Part shown: positions 8,788 to 18,532 of the stretch, in pieces
How the letters are laid out: every line of letters starts with the position of its first letter
How positions within the stretch are numbered: position 1 is the stretch's first letter
Assembly: GCF_000400485.1 (NCBI RefSeq)
Contig: NZ_ASHR01000035.1
Location: forward strand, 33,124 to 97,123
DNA: 64,000 nt
Reading direction: 5' to 3'
From: Agrococcus pavilionensis RW1
GTDB taxonomy: Bacteria > Actinomycetota > Actinomycetes > Actinomycetales > Microbacteriaceae
Notes under the pieces: model-generated
Told to the model about the DNA's origin: nothing
Seen by the model: the letters and a program-made list of their open reading frames with translations, nothing else
Databases searched by the model: none
Program-made: the position numbers and the translations under genes

Positions 8788-9269
8788 GCGCGGCTCGCGG
8801 CAAGCCGACGGCGTCGCAGACCTGGCGCGAGTACTTCGAGGGCTCGAGCCTGCTCGAGAACGAGCTCGAGCGGCGCCTCAAGGAGGCCGCCGACATGGAC
8901 CTCGGCGAGTTCAACATCCTGCTCGTGCTGCACGAGGCCGAGGGCTCGCGGATGCGCATGGGCGACCTCGCGCGCGCGATCGCGTTCGCGCCCGGCCGGC
9001 TGACGTATCGCGTCGCCGCGCTCGAGCGCTCGGGGCTCGTGCGGCGCGAGCAGAGCCCGACCGACCGCCGCGGCACTGAGGCGGTGCTGACGGATGCGGG
9101 GCGGCAGCGCCTGCGGAAGGCGCGTCCCGTGCACGCCCGGCACGTCGAGGAGCTCTTCCTCGGCGGCCTCGACGACGAGGCGATCGCGGTGCTGCACCGC
9201 GTGTTCGGCCCCTTGCGCTCGAGCCTCCTCGGCCGCGGCGCGGCCGACGCGAGCGGCGCGGCCGAGTAG
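8784..9269 (+). CDS. MarR-family transcriptional regulator
   Basis: 161 residues with a winged helix: the recognition-helix region is MRMGDLARAIAFAPGRLTYR and the wing is RREQSPTDRRGTEAVLT, the usual MarR pattern. The GTG start overlaps the FMN reductase stop, making this the last gene of a three-gene operon. It probably regulates the operon through the upstream region at 6807-6982. MarR proteins usually respond to phenolic or other small aromatic ligands. The ligand here is unknown. Confidence 0.87.
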   Translation: MSAARGKPTASQTWREYFEGSSLLENELERRLKEAADMDLGEFNILLVLHEAEGSRMRMGDLARAIAFAPGRLTYRVAALERSGLVRREQSPTDRRGTEAVLTDAGRQRLRKARPVHARHVEELFLGGLDDEAIAVLHRVFGPLRSSLLGRGAADASGAAE

Positions 9270-9356
9270 CCGCCGGCAGCGCGCCTCGCGCAACTCGCCG
9301 GGCGCTCGCACCGCATCCGTACCCCGATCGTCGCGCGCGCCTGCGACGATGGGTGC

Positions 9357-10475
9357 ATGCGTGAGCAGGCGCTGCTGGAGAAGGCGATCGGTCGCACCGG
9401 TCGCCTCGTCGCCGTCGAGCCCTTCGGGCACGGCAGCATCGCGCGCTTCACGATCGACGACGGCGAGTGGGCCGGCGAGTGGTTCGTCGACACCTCGCGG
9501 CAGCCGGTCGCGGTCGAGACCGGCTTCGTCGTCAGCACGAGCGACGGCGTCCCTGTCGCCCGCATCTGGAAGCATCCGCTCGACCCGCGCCTGCCGGCGC
9601 TGCGCACGGCCGTCGACCCCGAGCGGCTCGCGCGCATCTCGGCCGCGGCGGGCAGCAGCGGCCGGATCGAGGCGCGCGTGCTCGCCTACCGCCCGGGCCG
9701 CCGCGCCGTCGTGCGCATCACGCAGCACGGCGTGCACCTGTTCGTGAAGGTCGTGCGGCCCGCGGAGGCCGAGGACCTCGTGGCGATCCACGAGGCGTGC
9801 CGCTCGGTCGGCGTGCCCGCGCCCGAGGTCGTGCACTGGTCGCCGTCGGGCGTCGTCGTCGTGCGCGACGCGATCGGCACGCCCGGCCCCGTCACGGCCG
9901 CGACGATGCCGGCCGACGACGTCGTCGACGCGGTCGACGCGCTCCGCGAGCGGCTGCTCACGGTGCGCACGCGCCGCATCGCGCGCGCCTCGGTCGCGAC
10001 GCGCATCGACTGGCACCTCGCGCGCATCGGCGAGGCACTCCCCGACCGCGCCGCCGACGTGCGAGCGCTCGCGCCCTTCGTGATCGCGAACGCGCGCCGC
10101 GTCGGCCCGCCGCGCGTCATCCACGGCGACCTCCACATCGGCCAGCTCTTCTTCCACGGCAGCGCCGTCTCGTCGGTCATCGACGTCGACACCGCGGGGC
10201 TCGGCGACCCCGCCGACGACTGCGCCGCCTTCGTCGGGCACGCGACCGCGAGCGCCGTGCGCAACGACGTCGCGGGGCGCGCGGCCGATGCCGAGCTGCT
10301 GCAGGACCTCGCCGACGCCGCCGAGGAGCGCTGGCTCGACTCGGCGCACACGCGAGCGCTCACGGCGCTGCACCTGCTCGGCCACGGCATCCGCGCCGCC
10401 GAGCGATCGCCCGAGGCGGCGAGCCTGCTGCTCGATCGCGCGCTCGAGGTCACGGGGCTCCGGCCCCGCCGCTGA
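9357..10475 (+). CDS. APH-fold phosphotransferase (kinase), copy 1
   Basis: 372 residues. The C-terminal half has the aminoglycoside-phosphotransferase/choline-kinase catalytic motifs: HGDLHIGQLF (Brenner-type motif, catalytic Asp) and VIDVDTAGLGDPADD (metal-binding Asp). The N-terminal half contains ETGFVV, RIWKHPLDPRLPALR and LAYRPGRRAVVRI with a likely ATP-contacting Lys in LFVKVV. It is clearly paralogous to the gene at 12790-14028, sharing the VDTS...ETGFV...IW-HP-DPRLPAL and HGDLH motifs. The two paralogues bracket a two-component system. Maltokinase-like or small-molecule kinase activity is plausible; a resistance role is not implied. No ribosome binding site precedes the ATG. Confidence 0.82.
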   Translation: MREQALLEKAIGRTGRLVAVEPFGHGSIARFTIDDGEWAGEWFVDTSRQPVAVETGFVVSTSDGVPVARIWKHPLDPRLPALRTAVDPERLARISAAAGSSGRIEARVLAYRPGRRAVVRITQHGVHLFVKVVRPAEAEDLVAIHEACRSVGVPAPEVVHWSPSGVVVVRDAIGTPGPVTAATMPADDVVDAVDALRERLLTVRTRRIARASVATRIDWHLARIGEALPDRAADVRALAPFVIANARRVGPPRVIHGDLHIGQLFFHGSAVSSVIDVDTAGLGDPADDCAAFVGHATASAVRNDVAGRAADAELLQDLADAAEERWLDSAHTRALTALHLLGHGIRAAERSPEAASLLLDRALEVTGLRPRR

Positions 10476-10490
10476 GCCGGCGGCGGCCGC

Positions 10491-11137
<647 letters not shown>

Positions 11138-11153
<16 letters not shown>

Positions 11154-12688
11154 GGCTGCTCCTCGCTGTCGGTCTGGGATCGGGCGTCGGGTCGGGCGTC
11201 GAGCCGGGCGCGATCGACGGCGCCCCGGGGCGGATGCGCGCCACCGGCGGCGGGGACGACGGCGCCCGGGAGGGTGAGCCGGAACTCGGAGCCGACCGAG
11301 GCATCCGTCGCCCTGGCATCCACGACCGACGCCGAGCCGCCGTGGCGCTCCGCGATGAGGGTCACGATCGCGAGCCCGAGCCCCGAGCCGCCGTCGCCCC
11401 GCCCCTCCGCGACGCCGCGGCGGAAGCGCTCGAAGATGACGGCCTTGAGCTCGTCCGGCACGCCCGGTCCGCGGTCGCGCACGAACAGCTGCAGGTCGCG
11501 GCCGAGCACGCGCGCGCCGATCGCGATCGGGCCGCGCGCGTGCCGCGCGGCGTTCGCGACGAGCTGCAGCATCGCTTGCGTGATGCGGTCGGGATCGAGC
11601 ACGGCGACCGCGGCCACCGCCTCGACCCCGGGCTCGAGCTCGGCGCCGTCGATCGCGCGCGCCTTCTCGGCGATCTGCTCGAGCAGGGCCGCGACGTCGG
11701 TCTGCCGCAGCTCGAAGGCGCCCGGGTCGCGCAGCCGCGCCGCTGCGCGCAGGTCGTCGACGAGCCGCGCCATGCGGTCGAGCTCGTCGATCGCGAGGTC
11801 GCGGGTCGCCTCGACGTCGGCCGGGTCGTGCGCGTCGACGAGCTCGAGGTGCCCGCGCACGATCGTGATGGGCGTCTTGAGCTCGTGGCCCACATCGCGC
11901 AGCAGCTCGCGCTGGCTGCCGAGCGCGCCGCCGAGCCGGTCGAGCATGCCGTTGACGGTGATCGCGAGCTGCGACACGTCGTCGCGGCTCGACCCGACGG
12001 GGATGCGCTCCGAGAGGCTCGCGGCCGAGGAGCGCTCGGCGACCTCGCGCATCCGCCGGATGGGGCGCAGCAGCCGGTCGGAGACGAGCAGGCCGACGAG
12101 GAACGTCGCCGCGGTCGTGACGAGCGCCGTGATCGTGAACACGCGCGCGGCGCCGTCGAGCTCGGCGAGCTCGGCATCGACGTCGTAGCCGGTGACGAAG
12201 ACGGCGGCGGGCGGCGCGCCCTCGTCGACGTCGCCCACCACGACGGGCGCCGCGAGGTAGCGCACGGTGCGCTCGCCGCCCGCGTAGGTGCCGACCACGA
12301 CCTCGTGCCCGGCGGTCTCGGCGACGACGCGCTCGACGAAGCCCGGCAGCCGGTCGAGCGGCACGTCGGTCGCGATGCCCGGCACGAGCGCCGCGCTGCC
12401 GTCGACGATGCCGAGCGTGCCGGTGTTGTCATCCGGCGCGAGCCGCTGCACGACCGCCCGCAGCGCTTGCGCGGAGTCGGCCCACGCGTCGTCGGCGACG
12501 ATGAAGCTCGCCGACTCGAGCGCCGCGCGCAGGTTCGCCTCGATCTGCTCGAGCGTGCGCGAGCGCTCCGCGACGTAGGCGACCCCGCCGGCCACGAACG
12601 CCGAGACGAGCGCGAGGAGCGTCAGCAGCCCGACGATGCGCGAGCGCACCGTCCATGGGCGCAGTCGCCTCCGCTCGGGATGGGCCAT
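11138..12688 (-). CDS. Two-component sensor histidine kinase
   Basis: 516 residues from ATG 12688. One N-terminal membrane helix (about residues 15-40) is followed by an extracytoplasmic sensor of about 130 residues, a second helix (about 180-205), HAMP, then the dimerisation/phospho-acceptor domain with HELKTPI (His about residue 267). The ATPase domain has N-box LVANAARH, DRGPGVP, F-box FERFRRG and GSGLGLAI. Membrane-bound, partner of the response regulator that follows. A TTG four codons upstream (12700) is an alternative start; neither start has an ideally spaced binding site (GGAGG ends one base before the ATG). The C-terminal 40 residues after the ATPase domain are Arg/Asp-rich and probably disordered. 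Confidence 0.92.
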
Positions 12689-12789
12689 GCCTCCATTCAA
12701 CCCCCGCGGTCGCGGGGCGGCGATGAGCCGAGGATGAGAGGCCCCTCGCGATCGGCCCGCGCCGCCCGGCGATCTGGTCGAATGGCCGT

Positions 12790-14028
12790 GTGGATGCAGC
12801 GATCGACGGGCGCGCCCAGAGCGCCGAGGAGCGGATGCTGCGCGACGCCCTCGGCGAGCAGCTCGAGGGCGAGCTGCGCATCATCAGCCGCGAGCCGTTC
12901 GGCGGCGGCGCGCTCACGGGCTTCGAGGAGCTCTCACCCCAGGCGCGCTACTGGTACGTCGACACCTCCGGCAAGCGGGTCGAGGCCGAGACGGGCTTCG
13001 TGCTCGGCGACCCGGGGCGCCCCGACGCGCGCATCTGGCTGCACCCGGCCGATCCCCGCTTGCCCGCCCTCGCCCCCGCATCCTTCCCCGCCGCCGCGGC
13101 GACGCTCATGGGCCGGCTCGGCGTCTCGATCGACCGCCCGCCCGAGCTGCTCGTCTACCGGCCCGGCAAGCGGGCGATGTTCCGGATGCGCGCGGGCGAG
13201 CGGGAGACCTACCTCAAGATCGTGCGCCCGTCGGCCTCCGGCTCGATCGTCGAGCTGCAGGAGTCGCTGCGCGCGGGCGGCGTGCCCGTGCCGCACATCA
13301 CCGGCTGGTCGGAGCTCGGGATCGTGCTCACCGAGACGGCCGACGGCGTGCCGCTGACCTCGCGGCTCGCCGAGCTCGAGCCCGATCGGCTGCTCGACTC
13401 GATCGACGCGCTGCGCGAGCGGATCGCCGCGGTCGACACCGGCCGCGACGCGCGCGCCTCGCTCGCGCTGCGGCACGACTGGTACCTCGCGCGCATCGAC
13501 GCGGCGCTCGCCAGGGCAGCGGAGGGCGACCCGGCGGTCGCCCCGTCGGCGGTGCTCCGCGACCACCTCGCCGCCGTGACGGCGGTCGTGACGGGCGCCG
13601 ACGCATCCGCCCTCGTCGTCGACGAGGCCGAGCGGCGCACGATCCACGGCGACCTGCACGTCGGGCAGCTGTTCGTCGACGCCGACGACGCGAGCGCGAT
13701 CGCGGGCGTCATCGACATCGACACCGCGGGGCTCGGCGACCCGGCCGACGACGAGGCGGCGCTCATCGCCCACCTCATCGCCTCGATCGCGCTCGCGCGG
13801 CGCGACGAGGGCCGCTCGGCGGGCTTCCGGCGGCTGCTCGACGCCGCGGCCGCGCGCTGGCTCGCCCCCGGGCGGCCGGGCCGGGCGCGCGTCGCGCACC
13901 GCACCGCCGTGCACGTGCTCGCGCACGCGCTCGCGCCGATCGAGCGCGGCGACCTCGAGACCGCGGAGGTCGAGCTCGCGCTCGGCCGCGACATCCTGCG
14001 CGATGCAGATGAGAGACCTCTCATCTGA
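12790..14028 (+). CDS. APH-fold phosphotransferase (kinase), copy 2
   Basis: 412 residues, paralogue of the gene at 9357. The catalytic loop is HGDLHVGQLF and the metal site is VIDIDTAGLGDPADD. LLVYRPGKRAMFRM and TYLKIVRP form the N-lobe, and YVDTSGKRVEAETGFV plus ARIWLHPADPRLPAL are shared with copy 1. The GTG start has no Shine-Dalgarno, but TCGAAT at 12778-12783 is a possible -10 box seven bases upstream, so the message could be leaderless. It is divergent from the sensor kinase (102 bases apart). The substrate is unknown. Confidence 0.82.
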   Translation: MDAAIDGRAQSAEERMLRDALGEQLEGELRIISREPFGGGALTGFEELSPQARYWYVDTSGKRVEAETGFVLGDPGRPDARIWLHPADPRLPALAPASFPAAAATLMGRLGVSIDRPPELLVYRPGKRAMFRMRAGERETYLKIVRPSASGSIVELQESLRAGGVPVPHITGWSELGIVLTETADGVPLTSRLAELEPDRLLDSIDALRERIAAVDTGRDARASLALRHDWYLARIDAALARAAEGDPAVAPSAVLRDHLAAVTAVVTGADASALVVDEAERRTIHGDLHVGQLFVDADDASAIAGVIDIDTAGLGDPADDEAALIAHLIASIALARRDEGRSAGFRRLLDAAAARWLAPGRPGRARVAHRTAVHVLAHALAPIERGDLETAEVELALGRDILRDADERPLI

Positions 14029-14068
14029 GCGTCCTCCCGCCCTCACGGAGACCGGCGAGGGTGGAGGC

Positions 14069-14401
14069 ATGCAGCGGAAGCAGTGGGTGCTCGTCGGCAC
14101 CGCGGGGGCGCTCACCCTCGCGGGGCTCAGCGTGGGCGCGATGGGGATCGCGAACGCGATGCAGGTGCAGGACGCGGCAGGCTCGCCCGTCGCCGGCATC
14201 GAGCTGCGCGGCGAGCGCTCGAGCACGGGCGACGGCTCGGCACCGGGCGCGAAGGCCGCCGCGGGCACGATCGTCGCGCCCTCGCCGACCGAGGCGGCGG
14301 TCTCCGCTCAAGAGGTGCCCGCCCCGGAGCCCGTGCCGGCCCCGGCCCCGGTCGCGCCGGCCGGCTCCGCGAGCGCCGCCTCGGCCGGCTCGAACGGCTG
14401 A
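14069..14401 (+). CDS. Small exported Ala/Pro-rich protein of unknown function
   Basis: 110 residues. The first 30 form a classical signal peptide: MQRKQ, then a hydrophobic core, then an A-x-A site (ANA) before residue 31. The mature part is low-complexity, with a Pro-Ala stretch near residues 80-100, and ends in Ser/Gly. There is no Cys for lipid attachment and no second helix, so it is probably secreted or cell-wall associated. I do not recognise a family. ATG at 14069 is preferred over 14003 because GAGGGTGGAGG lies just upstream and the protein then starts at the signal peptide. It lies 40 bases after kinase copy 2 and may be cotranscribed. Confidence 0.6.
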   Translation: MQRKQWVLVGTAGALTLAGLSVGAMGIANAMQVQDAAGSPVAGIELRGERSSTGDGSAPGAKAAAGTIVAPSPTEAAVSAQEVPAPEPVPAPAPVAPAGSASAASAGSNG

Positions 14402-14440
14402 CGCCGACCGGATCGCGCGCCGATCGGCGCGCGATCGCCG

Positions 14441-14476
14441 TCGACCTCGCGGCGGGTCGTTTGGTAGACTAACGAA
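14441..14476 (+). promoter_or_regulatory. Promoter and dyad operator of the MarR-MFS operon, leaderless
   Basis: TCGACC (14441-14446), an 18-base spacer and TAGACT (14465-14470) make a plausible sigma-70 promoter. The ATG begins seven bases after the -10 box, where transcription should start, so the mRNA is probably leaderless; no ribosome binding site is present. The -10 box sits inside TCGTT...AACGA (14458-14476), a 5-bp-arm dyad suited to autoregulation by MarR. Confidence 0.55.
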
Positions 14477-14896
14477 ATGCCGACCATCGCCCTCGCCGAC
14501 GCCTTCCGGGTCGCCCTCGTGCGCATGGGCAGGCGCATGCGGGCCGAGCGGGTCGACGAGGCGCTCTCGCTCCACCACCTCTCGGCGCTCGGCGCGCTGC
14601 AGGTCGTCGAGGAGCCCACCCTCGCCCGCATCGCGGCGTGCGAGGGCGTGAAGCCGCCGAGCATGGTCAAGACGCTCCAGCACCTCGAGTCGCTCGGCTA
14701 CGTCGAGCGCCGCGACCACCCGAGCGACGGCCGCATGGTGCTCTTCGCGATCAGCGAGAAGGGCGGGCAGATGATCGCCGAGACGCGCGAGCGCCGCAAC
14801 CGCGCGCTCGCCGAGGCGATCGACGCGCTGAGCCCCGAGGACCGCGAGGCGCTCGTGCGCGCCATCCCCGTCATCCAGAGGCTCGCCGAACGATGA
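14477..14896 (+). CDS. MarR-family transcriptional regulator
   Basis: 139 residues, one winged-helix domain. The recognition helix is PPSMVKTLQHLESLGYV and the wing is RRDHPSDGRMVLFAI. It is cotranscribed with the MFS gene, whose ATG overlaps its stop (ATGA). The arrangement, regulator first and exporter second with a dyad at the promoter, is typical of a drug- or metabolite-responsive efflux operon. The ligand is unknown. Confidence 0.88.
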   Translation: MPTIALADAFRVALVRMGRRMRAERVDEALSLHHLSALGALQVVEEPTLARIAACEGVKPPSMVKTLQHLESLGYVERRDHPSDGRMVLFAISEKGGQMIAETRERRNRALAEAIDALSPEDREALVRAIPVIQRLAER

Positions 14897-16158
14897 TGTT
14901 CCGCTCCCTGCGCCTGTTCAACTACCGCACGTGGTTCACCGGCGCCCTCATCTCGAACATCGGCGCGTGGATGCAGTCCACCGCGCTGTCGTGGACCGTG
15001 CTCACGGTGCTCACCAACAACGACGCGACCGCGGTCGGCGTCAACATGGCGCTGCAGTTCGGTCCCCAGCTGCTGCTCGTGCCGGTCTCGGGGCTCATCG
15101 CCGACAAGTACGACCGCCGCAAGGTGCTGCTCGTGACGCAATCGGCGATGGGCATCCTCGCGCTCATCCTGGGCATCGTCGTCACCGCGGGCGTCGTCGA
15201 GCTGTGGCACGTGCAGCTGTTCGCCCTCGCCTTCGGCATCGTGCAGTCGTTCGACAACCCGGCGCGGCAGGCGTTCGTCTCGCAGATCGTCGGGCAGGAC
15301 GACATCGCCAACGCGGTCGCCCTCAACTCCGCCTCGTTCCACGGCGCGCGCCTCGTCGGCCCGGCCGTCGCGGGCCTCTTGATCGCGCTCGTCGCGCCCG
15401 GCCCGGTGTTCCTCATCAACGCCGTGACCTTCATCGCGATGATCGTCGCGCTCCTGCGGCTGCGCACCGACGAGCTGCGGCCGAGCCCGCGCGGCGCGAA
15501 GGGGCTCGGCGACATCGTCGCGGGCTTCCGCTACGTGAAGAAGCGCGGCGACCTCATGATCGTCTTCGCGATGGCGTTCATCCTCGGCACCTTCGGGCTC
15601 AACTTCCCCATCTACATCTCGACCATGACGAGCGTCGAGTACGAGGCGCAGGCCGACACCTTCGGCATCCTCTCGAGCGCGATGGCGATCGGCTCGGTCG
15701 CGGGCGCGCTGCTCGCCGCTCGCGCCGCGCGCCCGCGCTGGACCCTCATCGTCGGCGGCCTGGGCCTGTTCGTGCTCGGCTGCCTCGCGGCGGCGGTCTC
15801 GCCGCACATCGTGCTGTTCGGCGTCGCGCTCGTCGTGGCGGGCTTCACGGCGCAGCTGTTCATGACCAACGCCAACTCGATGGTGCAGCTCACGAGCGCG
15901 CCCGAGATGCGCGGCCGCGTCATGGCGCTCTACGGCGCGGTCTTCATGGGCGGCACCCCGATCGGCGCGCCGATCGTCGGCTGGGTGGCGGATGCGTGGG
16001 GCCCGCGGGCGGGACTCCTCGTCGCGGCCGCGACGTGCCTCGTCGCCTTCGCGGTCGGCGCCATCTGGTGGATCCGCGTGCGCCGCTCCGACCGCATGAG
16101 CCGCACCGGCACGCTCACGCTGCCGCCGCCCACCGAGCAGATCGACATCGCCAAGTAG
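14893..16158 (+). CDS. MFS exporter (DHA3/EntS-like)
   Basis: 421 residues with 12 membrane helices. N-terminal FNYRTWFTGALISNIGAWMQ, the loop motif GLIADKYDRRKVLL and SFDNPARQAFVSQIVG in the TM4-5 region are typical of the EntS/DHA3 group, which exports siderophores or macrolides. It is translationally coupled to the MarR gene. The substrate cannot be told from sequence. Confidence 0.87.
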   Translation: MMFRSLRLFNYRTWFTGALISNIGAWMQSTALSWTVLTVLTNNDATAVGVNMALQFGPQLLLVPVSGLIADKYDRRKVLLVTQSAMGILALILGIVVTAGVVELWHVQLFALAFGIVQSFDNPARQAFVSQIVGQDDIANAVALNSASFHGARLVGPAVAGLLIALVAPGPVFLINAVTFIAMIVALLRLRTDELRPSPRGAKGLGDIVAGFRYVKKRGDLMIVFAMAFILGTFGLNFPIYISTMTSVEYEAQADTFGILSSAMAIGSVAGALLAARAARPRWTLIVGGLGLFVLGCLAAAVSPHIVLFGVALVVAGFTAQLFMTNANSMVQLTSAPEMRGRVMALYGAVFMGGTPIGAPIVGWVADAWGPRAGLLVAAATCLVAFAVGAIWWIRVRRSDRMSRTGTLTLPPPTEQIDIAK

Positions 16159-16181
16159 CCTCGGTCGCGGTCGCGGTCGCG

Positions 16182-16796
16182 TCAGCCGCGTCGCCGCCAC
16201 CCCGACACCGCGAGCGCCTCGTCGAGCGCGTCGTGCACCGCGAGCCGCTCGAGCGAGTCGAGCTCCTCGCGAGCGCCGGCCGACGCGGGCGCCCGACCGG
16301 GCGCGCCGACGCGCACGGTCGAGCCGCCGCTCTGGCGCAGCATCGCGGTCGGCGTCTCGATGACGTCAGCATGCTCGAGCTCTCCCCCGCCCGCATCGCG
16401 CAGCTCGCAGCGCTCCTCGCCCCACGAGCCGACGCGCCACCGCACCTCGATGTGCGCACCCGCGTGATGCACGGCGCACGGGCTGTCGGCGAGCCGGCGG
16501 GCGAGCTCGCTCGCGACGTCCGCGAGCGCCCAGCGCCCCTCGCCGCTCACCGCCGCGGGCTGCGGCCGCGCCGCCGCGAGCGGCATCGCGCGCCGTCGCC
16601 GATCGCGCAGCATCCCCCGCACCGCGAAGCCGACGAGCAGCGCGCCGACGACGAAGCACGCGGCCGGCACGAGCAGCACGAGCGTCTCGACGTCGAGCGC
16701 CCAGCGCCGCGGCACGGCGAGCATCGCGGCGAGCACCGCCGCGCCGACGGCGGTGAAGAGCGCGCCGATCAGCAGCGGCACGAGCCGCCGCGTCAC
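16182..16796 (-). CDS. Membrane protein of unknown function
   Basis: 204 residues. Two N-terminal hydrophobic helices (about residues 5-25 and 38-60) are followed by an Arg-rich stretch and a soluble domain of about 130 residues, containing HIEVRWRVGSWGEERCELR. I do not recognise the family. The GTG start overlaps the stop of the TSUP gene (GTGA), so the two are coupled. It ends 23 bases from the convergent MFS gene; that gap holds only a GGTCGC triplet repeat. Confidence 0.6.
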   Translation of the reverse strand: MTRRLVPLLIGALFTAVGAAVLAAMLAVPRRWALDVETLVLLVPAACFVVGALLVGFAVRGMLRDRRRRAMPLAAARPQPAAVSGEGRWALADVASELARRLADSPCAVHHAGAHIEVRWRVGSWGEERCELRDAGGGELEHADVIETPTAMLRQSGGSTVRVGAPGRAPASAGAREELDSLERLAVHDALDEALAVSGWRRRG

Positions 16797-17587
16797 GCCT
16801 TGCGGCTCGACTGCACGGCCTCGATGACGAGCCGGACGATGAGCACCGCGAGGAAGACGGCGAAGACGATGGAAGCCGTGCGCGGGTCGAGCAGGTTGGC
16901 GACGGCCGCGCCGAGCGCGGTCGTGACGCACGCGGAGAGCCCCACGACGAGCGCGGAGCGCAGGTCGACGTTCTTGCGCCGCAGGTTGCCGATCGTGCCG
17001 GAGATCGCGGTGGGGATCATCATCGCGAGCGACGTGCCCTTCGCGACGAGGTCGCTCTGCCCGAAGAGCAGGATGAGCATCGGCACGATGATGATGCCGC
17101 CGCCGACGCCGAGGATGCCCGAGAGCACGCCCGTGCAGAAGCCGAGCACGACGAGCCCGATGATCGGCAGCACCGTGAGCTCGAGCTCCGCCTCGCGCGA
17201 GGGGACGACGAGGAAGAGGCTCACGGCGACCGCGGCGAGGAAGACGATGAACGCCCAGCGGATCGCGAGCAGCGGCAGCCGGTGCAGCAGCTGGGCGCCG
17301 ACCTGCGCGCCGGTCACCGAGCCGACCACGAGGATCAGCGCGACGAGCCAGTCCACCTGCTCGAGCGCCGCGTAGCTCGCGACGCCGACGAGCGCGGCCG
17401 GCACGATCGCGGCGAGCGAGGTGCCCGCCGCGAGCCGGCGCTCGAAGCCGGCCGCGAGCACGAGGAGCGGCACGATGACGATGCCGCCGCCGATGCCGAA
17501 CATGCCCGAGAGGAACCCGGCGAAGAGGCCGATCCCGATGAGCGACCACAGCGGGCGACGGCGGGTGGCCTCGAGATCGTCTGTCAC
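16793..17587 (-). CDS. TSUP (TauE/SafE) family anion transporter
   Basis: 264 residues with about eight helices in two homologous halves. The repeated family motif is visible twice: GMFGIGGGIVIVPLL near the N-terminus and GILGVGGGIIIVPML at about residue 150. TSUP proteins move sulfite, sulfonates, thiosulfate or related sulfur anions. GTG at 17587 follows a weak GGATGG. It is coupled to the membrane protein gene downstream. No sulfur-metabolism genes lie nearby, so the substrate is open. Confidence 0.88.
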   Translation of the reverse strand: MTDDLEATRRRPLWSLIGIGLFAGFLSGMFGIGGGIVIVPLLVLAAGFERRLAAGTSLAAIVPAALVGVASYAALEQVDWLVALILVVGSVTGAQVGAQLLHRLPLLAIRWAFIVFLAAVAVSLFLVVPSREAELELTVLPIIGLVVLGFCTGVLSGILGVGGGIIIVPMLILLFGQSDLVAKGTSLAMMIPTAISGTIGNLRRKNVDLRSALVVGLSACVTTALGAAVANLLDPRTASIVFAVFLAVLIVRLVIEAVQSSRKA

Positions 17588-17622
17588 CCATCCATCTTGC
17601 CGTGACCGGCCGCATCCGTCGT

Positions 17623-18435
17623 TCAGGCGGTGGCGTCGACCTCCGGCCGGGCGGGAGCGCGGAGTGCGTGCGCCATCCACCACCAGGCGAAGATGCTCAG
17701 GATGATCGGCACGATGAGCGAGACGAGCGAGCCGAGCGCGACCCACGGGCCAGCCAGGGCGACGAGCTGGCCTGGGTCGGCGATGCGCTCGAGGAGGCCG
17801 GGGTCGATGGCGCCCGGATCGAAGTCGCCCGGGTCGCCGCTCCAGCCCTGCGCGCCCCAGTAGGTGTCGCTCGGGTCGAAGTCGAGGTTCGGCCCGCCGG
17901 CGAAGGGGAGGCCGCCGAACGCGGGGCCGATCGTGATCGAGCCGAGGCTGCCGAGCAGGATGTTCGCGGCAGCGGCGATGCCGAAGCCGGCCCACGTGAC
18001 GCCGACCGGGCGGTGGACGCCGCCGCGGCGGAGGATGCGGGCGCTGATCCAGAGGCCGACGAGCCAGACGACGACGCCGAGCGGGATCGCGGCGATCACC
18101 GCGATGCCGGCCGCGGAGCCGAGCCAGTCGGTGAGCTGCGGCCAGACGCCGCCGGTCGCGCTCGGACCGCCGTCGCTGAGGGCGAAGCCGATGCCGAAGA
18201 TGACGGCGCTGACGATGAAGGGCAGCGCGAGGAGGAGGATCGCGGCTTGCGAGATGCCGAGGCCGAGCCAGGCGATGCCGCCGCCGATGCCGCCGGCGAG
18301 GCGGGCGCGGTGGGCGTCGGCCTTCGACAGCGGCGGCCGCGGGGTCGTCGTCTGGGTCGGCGCGACGGGCGGGACGTACGGCTGGGCCGGCGCCTGCTGC
18401 ATCGGCTGGCCCTGTGCGGGATTGGGGACGGTCAT
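17623..18435 (-). CDS. Membrane protein of unknown function with Pro/Gln-rich N-terminus
   Basis: 270 residues. The first 35 are a cytosolic Pro/Gln-rich tail, followed by about four helices (near residues 50-85, 105-130, 145-170 and 230-255). Between the last two is an Asp/Gly/Pro-rich extracytoplasmic loop (LDFDPSDTYWGAQGWSG). I do not recognise a family; actinobacteria carry many such proteins. It is 35 bases upstream of the TSUP gene on the same strand and may be the first gene of that unit. Confidence 0.6.
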   Translation of the reverse strand: MTVPNPAQGQPMQQAPAQPYVPPVAPTQTTTPRPPLSKADAHRARLAGGIGGGIAWLGLGISQAAILLLALPFIVSAVIFGIGFALSDGGPSATGGVWPQLTDWLGSAAGIAVIAAIPLGVVVWLVGLWISARILRRGGVHRPVGVTWAGFGIAAAANILLGSLGSITIGPAFGGLPFAGGPNLDFDPSDTYWGAQGWSGDPGDFDPGAIDPGLLERIADPGQLVALAGPWVALGSLVSLIVPIILSIFAWWWMAHALRAPARPEVDATA

Positions 18436-18483
18436 GCGAGCAACGCTAGGCGCGCGCGGGTGACCGGGCCACCCGGCCGCCCC

Positions 18484-18518
18484 GGGATCCGCCTGGGGGA
18501 TGACCCCCGGTGGATCCC
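18484..18518 (-). terminator. Nested hairpin after the cytochrome b gene
   Basis: GGGATCC (18484-18490) pairs with GGATCCC (18512-18518), and inside them GGGGG pairs with CCCCC around ATGA. It lies 15 bases beyond the stop of the etf-cytochrome operon and before the next gene, so it is a likely terminator. No T-run is present. Confidence 0.55.
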
Positions 18519-18532
18519 GCTCGGGGCGGCGG

